Shown: positions 1-7,311, counted from the first letter of the stretch. The stretch: DNA of 12,503 nt from Desulfobacterales bacterium (GCA_016735355.1 JAERRQ010000191.1:1-12503), one strand, 5' to 3'. Made by a program: numbers and translations. The notes: a model not told the origin generated them from the sequence alone.

Positions 1-73
1 AGAAGAGCAGCTTGCGCCAGTTGGGGAGCATGTGTCTTCTGAAGATCTGCCTGAAGATATCCACATTACCTGA
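1..73 (+). CDS. C-terminal end of an unidentified protein (partial)
   Basis: The frame with codons starting at base 2 is open from the window edge to a TGA at 71-73 and encodes 23 residues ending in DLPEDIHIT. The fragment is acidic and hydrophilic, as many soluble-protein tails are. The other two + frames also stay open briefly, but their peptides look less natural. The fragment is too short to assign a family. It would converge on ribF across about 130 bases. The reading frame is an inference from composition only and needs the sequence to the left. Confidence 0.35.
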   Translation, partial: EEQLAPVGEHVSSEDLPEDIHIT

Positions 74-146
74 ATCCCAAAAGATTGAACAAAGATGAAG
101 ATGTTGGCTTTACCTAACATGACAGCACCCAAAACTTCATTTCAAT

Positions 147-170
147 AAATAATAACACATTGTTTTATTT
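147..170. terminator. AT-rich hairpin between convergent genes, possible bidirectional terminator
   Basis: AAATAATAACA (147-157) pairs with TGTTTTATTT (161-170) around a three-base CAT loop: 4 pairs, one bulged T, then 6 pairs. It lies between the end of the left partial gene and the end of ribF, where a shared terminator would be expected. The stem is weak because only one pair is G-C, so this is a candidate only. Confidence 0.3.
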
Positions 171-206
171 TGATTAATAGGGTTTTCGTTCAGACACTAT
201 ATATCA

Positions 207-1145
207 TCATGGCTCAGGCAATATTGCGTCTGCGTTTTTAATATCTTTTTTAATCTGTTCTGCTAATTCGTTGATGTTGGAAAATTTTTTTTCATCTCTG
301 ATGCGTGTGATAAAATTTACCCGAATCTGCTGTTCGTATATATCCTTACTAAAGTTAAGGACATGGACTTCAACAGTAAACTGTTGATCAGTAAAAGTCG
401 GGCTGTAACCAATATTAGCAACTCCTTTGTATTTACAATTCAGACATTCTACAATAACAGCATAGACTCCCCTTTTGGGGCAAAGCTCATCTTTTAAGTT
501 GATATTTGCAGTCGGACAACCGAGTAGCCTTCCACCTCTGTTACGTCCCGGTACGACCATTCCTCTGATTTGATAGAACCGTCCCAATAATTGCGGCACT
601 GCGTCGACCTTACCGTCAAGGACAAGCTCTCTGATTTTTGTACTGCTTATTCTTACAGGGCAGTTGCCCGATACCGGTATCCAGTTACTGACAATCACTT
701 CAAAACCTTTTTGCGAAGCATGTTTTTTTAATAAATTTATGTTGCCCTCACGGTTCTTGCCGAAAGAATAGTCCTTGCCAACGACAATGGCTTTTATGGC
801 TATAGTTTCAAGCAGAAGGTTATCAATAAAGCCATCTGCAGTGATGGAGGCAAACTTCCTGTTAAAAGGCAAGCAAATAAGCACATCTATTCCCGATTTT
901 TCAATCAGCTCAAGTTTTTGTTCATACAAAGTTATCAGAGGTAGATAATAGTCAGGTTTTAATACTCGCATGGGATGAGGTTCAAAAGTCATGGCCATGG
1001 AAGTCCCATTAAGTTCCTCCGCCTTTTCAATCACTTCATGCAAAAGTGCCTGATGGCCTAAATGGACGCCATCAAAATTGCCTATAGTGATTACTGGGTT
1101 TTTATATTTAGTTTTAAAGCTATCGATATCATTAATAAGTTGCAT
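207..1145 (-). CDS. ribF: Bifunctional riboflavin kinase / FAD synthetase (RibF)
   Basis: RibF phosphorylates riboflavin to FMN and then adenylylates FMN to FAD in the cytoplasm. With the start chosen here the protein has 312 residues, the usual length for bacterial RibF. The N-terminal nucleotidyltransferase domain shows IGNFDGVHLGH (21-31, containing the HxGH ATP site) and the ISSTKIR motif (166-172). The C-terminal riboflavin kinase domain shows GRLLGCPTANI (205-215), GVYAV (226-230) and VEVHVLNF (258-265). A reading frame 12 codons longer exists (to 1181), but the ATG at 1145 has a GGGGAG Shine-Dalgarno five bases upstream and begins MQLIND, as family members do; the extension looks spurious. 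The gene is divergent from tRNA-Leu and appears monocistronic here. Nothing is missing from the active sites that I can see. No FMN riboswitch is evident upstream. Confidence 0.96.
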   Translation of the reverse strand: MQLINDIDSFKTKYKNPVITIGNFDGVHLGHQALLHEVIEKAEELNGTSMAMTFEPHPMRVLKPDYYLPLITLYEQKLELIEKSGIDVLICLPFNRKFASITADGFIDNLLLETIAIKAIVVGKDYSFGKNREGNINLLKKHASQKGFEVIVSNWIPVSGNCPVRISSTKIRELVLDGKVDAVPQLLGRFYQIRGMVVPGRNRGGRLLGCPTANINLKDELCPKRGVYAVIVECLNCKYKGVANIGYSPTFTDQQFTVEVHVLNFSKDIYEQQIRVNFITRIRDEKKFSNINELAEQIKKDIKNADAILPEP

Positions 1146-1174
1146 AATACTCCCCGGGCGAATAAATAATAGAC

Positions 1175-1201
1175 TTGACAAAAAAAAGAAAAAAAAATAA
1201 T
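1175..1201 (+). promoter_or_regulatory. Candidate sigma-70 promoter for tRNA-Leu
   Basis: A consensus -35 hexamer TTGACA (1175-1180) is followed after 15 bases by AATAAT (1196-1201), which matches 5 of 6 bases of the -10 consensus. Transcription would start near 1208, about 40 bases before the mature tRNA. The spacer is shorter than the ideal 17, and the surrounding DNA is so A-rich that -10-like matches are cheap. The only strong part of the evidence is the perfect -35 box. Confidence 0.35.
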
Positions 1202-1249
1202 TAATATATTTTTATACATTAATAAATCCTTTTTTACAAATTTCAATAT

Positions 1250-1336
1250 GCCGAAGTGGCGAAACTGGTAGACGCGCTAGGTTCAGGGTCTAGTGGATGT
1301 ATTTCCATGGGAGTTCGAGTCTCCCCTTCGGCACCA
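1250..1336 (+). tRNA. tRNA-Leu, anticodon CAG
   Basis: The 87-base gene folds as a class II tRNA with an encoded CCA end. The acceptor arms GCCGAAG (1250-1256) and CTTCGGC (1326-1332) pair perfectly, with A as discriminator and CCA at 1334-1336. The anticodon stem CTAGG/TCTAG, closed by a G-U pair, presents the loop TTCAGGG, giving anticodon CAG, which reads CUG leucine codons. The T arm is GGGAG-TTCGAGT-CTCCC. The extra arm is long (TGGA...TCCA), and together with the anticodon identifies leucine. Seven T residues follow directly after CCA (1337-1343), so the 3' end may terminate transcription in part, although a flavodoxin-like gene starts only 46 bases further on the same strand. Confidence 0.97.
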
Positions 1337-1382
1337 TTTTTTTAGTGGCCTCAGGATTTTCAATTAAAAAAGGAGAGAGATT

Positions 1383-1859
1383 ATGCAGGTTCTTGTTCTT
1401 TATTATTCCAAGGGAGGTAATACCAAACAACTTGGCGAGGAGATTGCTAAGGGGGTTGAATCTACGAACATCAAGGCGGTAATCAAGAGTACCAAGGATG
1501 TTACCAAAAAGGATTTTCAGGAAAGTTCCGGCATTATCGCAGGTTCGCCTGTATATTTTGGCGGCATGGCTGCTGATCTTAAGCGCGTGTTCGATGAGTT
1601 TGTGGGTGTGCGCAAGAAAATGGAGAATAAGATAGGAGCTGCATTCGCCACAGGTGCGCATCATACAGGAGGCAAGGAGACAACTATGCTCTCAATACTT
1701 CAGTGCCTTCTTATATACGGTATGATTATTGTTGGTGATCCCATGACTGCTTCCGGCCATTATGGTGTTGCCTGCCTGCAGGCTCCTGATGAAACTGCTG
1801 CATCCGATGCTTTTAAGCTGGGAGCCCGTGTTGCCGATCTTTGCAAAAAGTTGCAATAA
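1383..1859 (+). CDS. Flavodoxin-fold protein, WrbA-like
   Basis: A soluble 158-residue protein of the flavodoxin/WrbA superfamily, which binds FMN and either carries electrons or reduces quinones. The phosphate-binding loop is seen as YYSKGGNTK (7-15). SPVYFGG (55-61) is the second FMN loop, and HHTGGKETT (93-101) with IVGDP (116-120) resembles the WrbA signature region that contacts the isoalloxazine ring. It is shorter than classical WrbA (about 200 residues) because the segment between the second loop and the GGxET motif is compact, so 'flavodoxin family protein' is safer than naming a quinone reductase. AAGGAGAG lies before the ATG. The gene follows tRNA-Leu closely and precedes an unknown membrane protein by 15 bases, suggesting co-transcription with the latter. 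The electron partner is unknown. Confidence 0.88.
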   Translation: MQVLVLYYSKGGNTKQLGEEIAKGVESTNIKAVIKSTKDVTKKDFQESSGIIAGSPVYFGGMAADLKRVFDEFVGVRKKMENKIGAAFATGAHHTGGKETTMLSILQCLLIYGMIIVGDPMTASGHYGVACLQAPDETAASDAFKLGARVADLCKKLQ

Positions 1860-1874
1860 TATTTTTGCTATATA

Positions 1875-2798
1875 ATGCAATGGCGTCAAACAGATCTCAA
1901 AAAAATAATTAATGACAAAAGAATGATGATCCTGATAGGGATGGTCGTTCTCTGTCTTGGTTATGTTGTCCTGCAAAAACATATTAATATAAAGGCTGAA
2001 AAAAATTTCAATCATACCATAGCCGGAATCAAATCATACGCTGATATTCATTACAATGATATTTTCGTTGATCCCATCAGCCGCAAAGTCTATATTAAAC
2101 ATATAACAATCACTCCAAAAAGTAGTCTGGAAAGTTTAAACATTGGTGAATTAATACTCTATCAATGCGATGTAAAAGATAAAATCCCCCATACATTACA
2201 TTTTGCAATCAAAGATTTTAAGATCTGTCAAAATAATAGCACCCTGTTGAAATTAAGTCCGTATCTTGATGAATTGCGCTACAGCGAACTACTATTTGAT
2301 TTTGATCTGGAGTATCGTGTTGAGAGCAATGATGATTCGCTTGTTATCAACAAGATGGTAATCGCCGCTAAAAATGTGGGGCGAGCTGAATTTTATCTGA
2401 AATTAAATAGATTTCACCTTACCAGGATATTAAACTCATCAGACAGCGCAGGGATATTTTCCAAGACTCTCCCGTTTATTTCAATTTCTGAAGCATCACT
2501 TAATTATACAGATAATTCCCTTGCATTAAGGTTTATGGAGCTTCTGGCCAAACGGAGTAACCTGCCTGTCGAATATCTTATTCGTAATATTTCCAAGGAT
2601 CTACAAAAAAGAATAGACGATAGCAACGAGTTTACACGCATACAATTGCAAGCACTGATAGACTTTATTAATAATCCCGACAAAATAAAAATAACCGCCT
2701 ATCCTGAAAAGCCTGTTCCTTTGGTCAATTTTCTGTGGTTCAACGATTTGAACGACCTGATCGATCTGCTGCAGATCAGGATATCAACGAATAATTAA
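1875..2798 (+). CDS. Membrane-anchored protein of unknown function
   Basis: I do not recognise this 307-residue protein. Residues 1-16 are basic and polar, 17-34 form one hydrophobic segment (MMILIGMVVLCLGYVVLQ), and the rest is soluble, so the likely topology is an uncleaved signal anchor with about 270 residues in the periplasm. Residues 50-120 alternate hydrophobic and polar positions (for example VYIKHITI and LNIGELILY) in a beta-rich pattern faintly like DUF945/YdgA or AsmA-type proteins; that is an impression, not an assignment. No catalytic motif is evident. The start is uncertain: the ATG at 1875 has no clear Shine-Dalgarno, and translation may be coupled to the flavodoxin-like gene 15 bases upstream. 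Starting at the Met codons for residues 17-18 would give a shorter anchor. The stop overlaps that of the convergent neighbour by four bases. Confidence 0.75.
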   Translation: MQWRQTDLKKIINDKRMMILIGMVVLCLGYVVLQKHINIKAEKNFNHTIAGIKSYADIHYNDIFVDPISRKVYIKHITITPKSSLESLNIGELILYQCDVKDKIPHTLHFAIKDFKICQNNSTLLKLSPYLDELRYSELLFDFDLEYRVESNDDSLVINKMVIAAKNVGRAEFYLKLNRFHLTRILNSSDSAGIFSKTLPFISISEASLNYTDNSLALRFMELLAKRSNLPVEYLIRNISKDLQKRIDDSNEFTRIQLQALIDFINNPDKIKITAYPEKPVPLVNFLWFNDLNDLIDLLQIRISTNN

Positions 2799-4834
2799 TT
2801 TTGAATAAGCTCTCTGCTTTGGAGATAATGGTATGCATCCTGGCTGCCAAGAGCTGCTGCAAGCTTTAAATCATCAATACCTTTTTCTTCATCACCGGAT
2901 AGAAGATAGACTCTTCCCCTGCCATAAAAGTACAGACCGTTTTGAGGGTCTATTTCCAGGGATTTGCTTATTAATGATATTGCCTTCTGGTAATCACCGG
3001 TTTCTCCGTAGGATATGCCAAGTTGGAAATATGCGTCGATTTTATTGGGATCGATTTCGATTGCTTTTTTATAATATCTGATAGCAGCCCTGTCGTTCCC
3101 GTATGTGGAACAGATCGCACCTTTTTTCCACCAGTATTGTGCATCATTCTCGTTCATACCGCTTGCTTTGTCATGATTATCGGCTTGATCAAGCTGTACC
3201 GTATCTGTTTCCATATAACTTGACTTTGTTTGGAATGATGCGGAACGGATATTGGAAAAGTCAATATCCTTAACCCATGCTATCATCTTTTTAAGATCAT
3301 CCATCATGATTGATGATGTTGTGTATATTGTACCGTTCCTGGTGTCGGTTTTCAGGATAATTTTCCCCATTTCAGGTGGCTTACCGATATTCAAACCCTG
3401 CGCCGGCACCATTCCCATAATCATTTTTATGTAGCCGGCTATGTCAATATCCATCGTCATTAAAGGTGTAGCAGATTTTTTTTCTTTAAAATTACCCGAT
3501 ATTTTAATTAATTCATCAATCCTCTTATCATTTGGAGCCGTGATGAATAAATTATCCAAAACAGTCATGCGCATGTCATATTCAAACATCTGTTTATTTT
3601 TTGCTATACAGTTCATAGCATCCGATCCCGGTACGGGAAAAAAAGGAACGCCCACTTTCATTCCATATACCTTATGCCCTTTTACAATGCTGTCTTGAGT
3701 GCGTGCAAAATTTTGCTGTTTAGCAGAAGGTACCTGCTTGCTCAACATTTTATTGATATCGGTACTATATTTTTCCAGCCAAGGGAGATAGGTTTTCTCT
3801 ATGAAATCAGCATAATTTCTCTCTTTTTTCAAAACACTGATGCTTTCGAAAACCATTCTGCCGTTTTCAAAATTTACACCTCCGGCCATTTCCCCGGTAA
3901 AGTTAGCGCAAACCGATGCTATACTGGAAAAGTCGATTCCTATTTTTTTGTAAAATTCTCCGAAACAATTATTTATTATATCGAGCATCCCCATGATGTC
4001 ATAGCTGTGAGATCTGAAATTGATTTGATACTGAGGTGAATAATCGTCAAGCATCACAGTATCTCCGGTTGAAGTAAAAAGTTTTTCTATTCTACTGCCT
4101 TGAATGGCATCTGCTTCAAAAAAAACCTGAAAAATCGATTTATTTAGATTAAAACCGGTGGAAACTGTTTTAATTTCTGATAATGTGTCTATACTTTTTT
4201 GGAGCATTTCCCTGACTTCATCCGGCGATATCTTAAGTTGGTTAAGCTCTTTATTGGCAGGCATAATTTCAAGCTGAACCATGGATTCCTTTAGTTTATC
4301 ATAATAGATTGACATTATTTTGCTTACATTCATTGTTATTGAGAATGAATCGTCGGATTTAGACCCTGATACATTGACCAGCGCATTTTTTAGCGACTCG
4401 GAAATATTTCCGTTAGCAATAGGCGGCACCGATGTGATATAGTAATCAGAACCGGAACTTGCATTGAAAGCAGCCTGAAAATTGTTGTTCGGATCTTTAA
4501 AAGGGATAAGCGCCGCTATTTCAGGTTTGGTGGTGTTTTTTAATACAACGCCCAAAACAATAGGACGGTTATGGTCTATCCAGTCGGTTCCCTGAAGCAT
4601 ACCTCTAAGCATATGGGCAGGTGATGGAGTATTCGTCTGTGTATTAGTATGGGGGGCTGCTTTCATAAGCTCTTCAATTAAGTTTAAAGTTTCGTCGATT
4701 CTGCTTATTTTAACTATAATATCCAATGAATCAGGGATGATAGCTTTGGCTTGAACAGAACAATTTGTGACGATAAGCAGTGCTATAATAAAAATTATGG
4801 GAGATAATGGCATCTTGGAGGGCTTTAAGAACAT
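2795..4834 (-). CDS. Large exported protein with C-terminal TPR repeats (DUF3352-like body)
   Basis: A 679-residue protein with a cleavable signal peptide (hydrophobic 10-24, likely cut after VQA at 27-29), so periplasmic or outer-membrane associated. The cysteine at 25 is preceded by Asn, so it does not form a lipobox. Residues 30-540 form a long domain with repeated strand-rich segments (DSLDIIVKISR, RPIVLGVVL, IAALIPF, MAGGVNFENGRMVFESISVL), reminiscent of DUF3352-type secreted proteins; I am not certain of the family. A polar linker (about 540-562) leads to about three TPR units (563-596, 600-633, 634-667) with typical A-I-x-x-Y/L-x-K-A-I-x-I-D-P motifs, which usually bind protein partners. 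AAGGAG stands seven bases before the ATG. It is monocistronic here and converges on the unknown + strand gene with a 4-bp stop overlap. Function is unknown. Confidence 0.85.
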   Translation of the reverse strand: MFLKPSKMPLSPIIFIIALLIVTNCSVQAKAIIPDSLDIIVKISRIDETLNLIEELMKAAPHTNTQTNTPSPAHMLRGMLQGTDWIDHNRPIVLGVVLKNTTKPEIAALIPFKDPNNNFQAAFNASSGSDYYITSVPPIANGNISESLKNALVNVSGSKSDDSFSITMNVSKIMSIYYDKLKESMVQLEIMPANKELNQLKISPDEVREMLQKSIDTLSEIKTVSTGFNLNKSIFQVFFEADAIQGSRIEKLFTSTGDTVMLDDYSPQYQINFRSHSYDIMGMLDIINNCFGEFYKKIGIDFSSIASVCANFTGEMAGGVNFENGRMVFESISVLKKERNYADFIEKTYLPWLEKYSTDINKMLSKQVPSAKQQNFARTQDSIVKGHKVYGMKVGVPFFPVPGSDAMNCIAKNKQMFEYDMRMTVLDNLFITAPNDKRIDELIKISGNFKEKKSATPLMTMDIDIAGYIKMIMGMVPAQGLNIGKPPEMGKIILKTDTRNGTIYTTSSIMMDDLKKMIAWVKDIDFSNIRSASFQTKSSYMETDTVQLDQADNHDKASGMNENDAQYWWKKGAICSTYGNDRAAIRYYKKAIEIDPNKIDAYFQLGISYGETGDYQKAISLISKSLEIDPQNGLYFYGRGRVYLLSGDEEKGIDDLKLAAALGSQDAYHYLQSRELIQN

Positions 4835-5144
4835 TTCATTCTCCTTGTATCAAATCTTTGAATAATTTAATCATATCAGGGTGTAAATCTTTGTATATTA
4901 TCGGTAGTAATTTGGAAAAACTTAAATTTTTTTAAAAATTTGGGAATCTATACCTCGGAAGGTTATAAATTGCGTTTTTTTCATAAAATGAATTTTATTC
5001 ATGCAAAGGTATCAAGATAAAATACAGACAAAACGTTTACTTTGCCATCCTTAGTAGCAAGGACGAAATAATTTTAAATTGACAACTGCACCTGGATCTG
5101 AGATTTTCTTTTTTCGACCAACTTTAAATATAAGGTGAACTGAC
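4835..5144. other. Divergent intergenic region upstream of ppiD and the TPR protein gene
   Basis: This 310-base stretch is very AT-rich and must hold the promoters of both flanking genes. Two AT palindromes stand out: AAATTTTT-TT-AAAAATTT (4924-4941) and ATAAAAT-GA-ATTTTAT (4983-4998). They could be operators or simply the product of base composition. A small TCCTT...AAGGA stem lies at about 5047-5063. I see no open frame with a ribosome binding site and no recognisable RNA gene. Confidence 0.5.
5079..5107 (+). promoter_or_regulatory. Candidate promoter for ppiD
   Basis: A perfect -35 TTGACA (5079-5084) is followed at a 17-base spacing by GATTTT (5102-5107), a poor -10 hexamer that is preceded by TGA, matching the TGn extended -10 pattern. 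The start of transcription would be near 5114, leaving a leader of about 31 bases before the ppiD ATG. The spacing and position are good and the -10 is weak. No sigma-32-like box is visible. Confidence 0.35.
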
Positions 5145-7034
5145 ATGCTGAATGTTTTTAGAAAAAAGGCTGGCTCGTGGATGGTTAAGGCCATCCTAGG
5201 CGCAATTATCATTGTATTTGTTTTCTGGGGTGTGGGTAACTACGGCGCCAAGCAAGGCAACATGGTTGCTGTTGTAAACGGAGAAAATATTACAATAGAC
5301 GAATACAGAGATGCATACGAGAATCTTCTGGAACAGTTTCGTAAAAGATTTGGAAATAACCTGAATGATGAAATGATAAAAATGTTCCGGATTAAACATC
5401 AGGCTTTAAATATGCTCATAGACAGGAAGCTGATGATTAATGCGGCCCAAAAATTAAAATTACGTGTTTCCCAGGATGAGGTTGTTTCTGCAATTAAAAA
5501 TTTTGAGGCTTTTCAGACAGCCGGAACATTTGATAAACGTCTTTACGCAAATATTTTAAATCGTATAAGAACAACTCCTGATGTGTTTGAAGCGGAACAG
5601 GCTGTGGCCTTACTTTTGAACAAGTTAAGATTATTTATAACGGATTGCGTCAAAATTTCCGAGCAAGAGGCGAGAGAATGGTTTGTCTGGAATAATTCAT
5701 CAATAAAAATCGATTACGTTATATTTGATCCTGAAGCATACAAAAACATAGACCCTTCGGATAAAGAAGCTGCCGAATATTTTAAAATCCATAAGGAAAA
5801 GTATAAGACGGAACCTATGGTCAAGGTAAGATATATACATTTTGACCCTGAAAAATACAAACCGGTGGTAACGATTTCTGATGATGAACTGCGCAATTAT
5901 TATGAAATGAACCCCGAAGAATTTATAAAGCCAAAATCGGTAGAGGCAAGGCACATACTGATAAAAACAGATACAAATGACAGCCCTGAAAAAATTGAAG
6001 AAAAGAGAAAAAGGACGCTTGAGATTCAAAAAATGGCTGAAAAAGATGATTTTGCCGAACTTGCCAGAAAATACTCAGAAGGCCCCAGCAGGGATAACGG
6101 TGGTTCCCTGGGAGCATTCACGAAAAAGGCTATGGTTAAACCCTTTGCAAACAAGGCATTCTCCATGAAGATAGATGAGATAAGTGATCCTGTGAGGACC
6201 AGGTTCGGCTGGCACATTATCAAGCTTGAAAAAATTAACGAAGAATCGATAATTCCGTTTAAGGAGGCCGCAGTAAAAATACGAGAAAAAATTACTAAAG
6301 AGCGCGCGGTTAACCTGGCTTATGATGAAGCTGAAAAGGTGTATGACGCTTCATTTGCAGGGGACGATCTTGTAACCGCCGCCCGGGAACACAATCTGAA
6401 AGTTGAGACAACCGAATTTTTTACAAAACAGGGCCCTGAAAACGGTATATTGGATCGCTTAAAATTTGCATCCGCAGGTTTTTCCCTTGGGGATATGGAA
6501 CTTAGCGATATACTTGATTTTAAAGATGGTTATTATATTTTGCAGCTTATAGATGAACTCCCCCCTGGAATACCGGAATTCACCGCTGTCCGGAAAAAGG
6601 TCAGGACTGATTTAATAAAATTTAAACAGGAAGAAACAGCAGAACACGATGCTCAGGCGCTCCTTGGTGATTTAAAAAACGGTGTTTCCATGACCTTGGG
6701 AGCTGAAAAGTATAGTCTGAAAGCCTCAACTTCCGATTTTTTTAAGAGAGATGCTTCCCCAGGCAATACCGGTCTGGAAAAAACCATTATTGAAGCTTCA
6801 TTTAATCTGTCGGAAAAACAGAAATTGCATGAACAGGTAATTCCAGGAATGAGTGGATTTTATTTAATCAGTTTTAATGAAAGCAAAAAGCCCGATCCGG
6901 ATAAATTTGAAGATGAGAAAAAGGCTGTAAGTAATAAATTGTTGCAGGACAAAAAAATTAAAACTTTTGAAGCATGGCTGTCGCAGTTGAGAAAGGAAAG
7001 TGTAATTTCAATAGAAAATAATTTTCTGGAATAG
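5145..7034 (+). CDS. ppiD: PpiD-type peptidyl-prolyl cis-trans isomerase / periplasmic chaperone
   Basis: A 629-residue protein, close to the length of E. coli PpiD (about 620), with the same architecture. One transmembrane anchor lies at 15-33, followed by a SurA-N-like chaperone region (about 38-165). A single parvulin rotamase domain (about 264-364) is recognisable from VEARHILI (266-273), FAELARKYSEGPS (303-315), GGSLGAF (319-325) and RFGWHIIKLE (353-362). A long C-terminal chaperone-like part follows. PpiD proteins sit in the inner membrane facing the periplasm, near the Sec translocon, and help fold exported proteins; many have little isomerase activity. The start is supported by AAGGTG ahead of the ATG and by the fit of the anchor. 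A small zinc-ribbon membrane gene follows nine bases after the stop, so the two are probably one operon. SurA is the alternative, but the uncleaved anchor and the large size favour PpiD. Confidence 0.92.
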   Translation: MLNVFRKKAGSWMVKAILGAIIIVFVFWGVGNYGAKQGNMVAVVNGENITIDEYRDAYENLLEQFRKRFGNNLNDEMIKMFRIKHQALNMLIDRKLMINAAQKLKLRVSQDEVVSAIKNFEAFQTAGTFDKRLYANILNRIRTTPDVFEAEQAVALLLNKLRLFITDCVKISEQEAREWFVWNNSSIKIDYVIFDPEAYKNIDPSDKEAAEYFKIHKEKYKTEPMVKVRYIHFDPEKYKPVVTISDDELRNYYEMNPEEFIKPKSVEARHILIKTDTNDSPEKIEEKRKRTLEIQKMAEKDDFAELARKYSEGPSRDNGGSLGAFTKKAMVKPFANKAFSMKIDEISDPVRTRFGWHIIKLEKINEESIIPFKEAAVKIREKITKERAVNLAYDEAEKVYDASFAGDDLVTAAREHNLKVETTEFFTKQGPENGILDRLKFASAGFSLGDMELSDILDFKDGYYILQLIDELPPGIPEFTAVRKKVRTDLIKFKQEETAEHDAQALLGDLKNGVSMTLGAEKYSLKASTSDFFKRDASPGNTGLEKTIIEASFNLSEKQKLHEQVIPGMSGFYLISFNESKKPDPDKFEDEKKAVSNKLLQDKKIKTFEAWLSQLRKESVISIENNFLE

Positions 7035-7043
7035 GATATCTTT

Positions 7044-7259
7044 ATGGGTGAGGATAATCATGGCTTTACAACAAAAAAATGTCCGGAATGTTTAACCAAC
7101 TTGCCACTTAACGCCGAAAAATGCACTGCCTGTGGCAAAAAAATTGGTGAAGTCGAGAAGACCGGATTTGCAAAAAAGCCTATCAACTGGCTCTCTTATA
7201 TTGTCAGCGTGCTTGCGTGGGTAGCGCTGTGCCTGTATATTTGGTGGGCATTTTTGTAG
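7044..7259 (+). CDS. Small zinc-ribbon protein with C-terminal membrane anchor
   Basis: A 71-residue protein. Two CxxC pairs, CPEC (13-16) and CTAC (27-30), form a zinc ribbon of the kind found in many small regulatory or adaptor proteins. A basic stretch and a hydrophobic segment (49-70, ending WWAFL) make a tail anchor, so the zinc ribbon should face the cytoplasm. AGGATA lies ahead of the ATG, and the gene starts nine bases after ppiD, so the pair is likely co-transcribed. It is too small to be an enzyme; its role is unknown, and a link to Sec or PpiD function is only a guess from position. The TAG stop (7257-7259) lies inside a palindromic repeat element, so the original C-terminus may have been altered by that element. 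Confidence 0.8.
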   Translation: MGEDNHGFTTKKCPECLTNLPLNAEKCTACGKKIGEVEKTGFAKKPINWLSYIVSVLAWVALCLYIWWAFL

Positions 7260-7311
7260 GGGCGATCCTTGTGATCGTCCTGATTAGGGCGACCACAAGG
7301 ATCGCCCCTAC
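7256..7311. repeat. Palindromic dispersed-repeat element between convergent genes
   Basis: GTAGGGGCGATCCTTGTG (7256-7273) and its exact reverse complement (7294-7311) form an 18-bp perfect stem. The stem continues inward for seven more positions with one mismatch and one G-T pair, closing on the loop TGATTA (7281-7286). The 56-base unit begins and ends exactly at GTAGGGG/CCCCTAC. I recall units with GTAGGGGCGA...TCGCCCCTAC ends as multicopy intergenic elements in many bacterial genomes, including Desulfobacterota. The TAG in each arm is the in-frame stop of the gene running into it. It may also act as a bidirectional terminator, although no T-tract follows on either strand. Confidence 0.85.

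Noticed and set aside
101..120. Hairpin ATGTTGG...CTAACAT as a terminator of the left partial gene
   Set aside because: The stem is 7 bp with a G-T pair and no T-tract follows; it is not convincing.
1146..1249. FMN riboswitch upstream of ribF
   Set aside because: The roughly 100 bases upstream are simple AT-rich DNA without the conserved RFN helices.
1290..1664. A 124-codon open frame on the - strand across the tRNA and the start of the flavodoxin-like gene
   Set aside because: It overlaps a certain tRNA and a well-supported gene, has no ribosome binding site, and its product resembles no protein.
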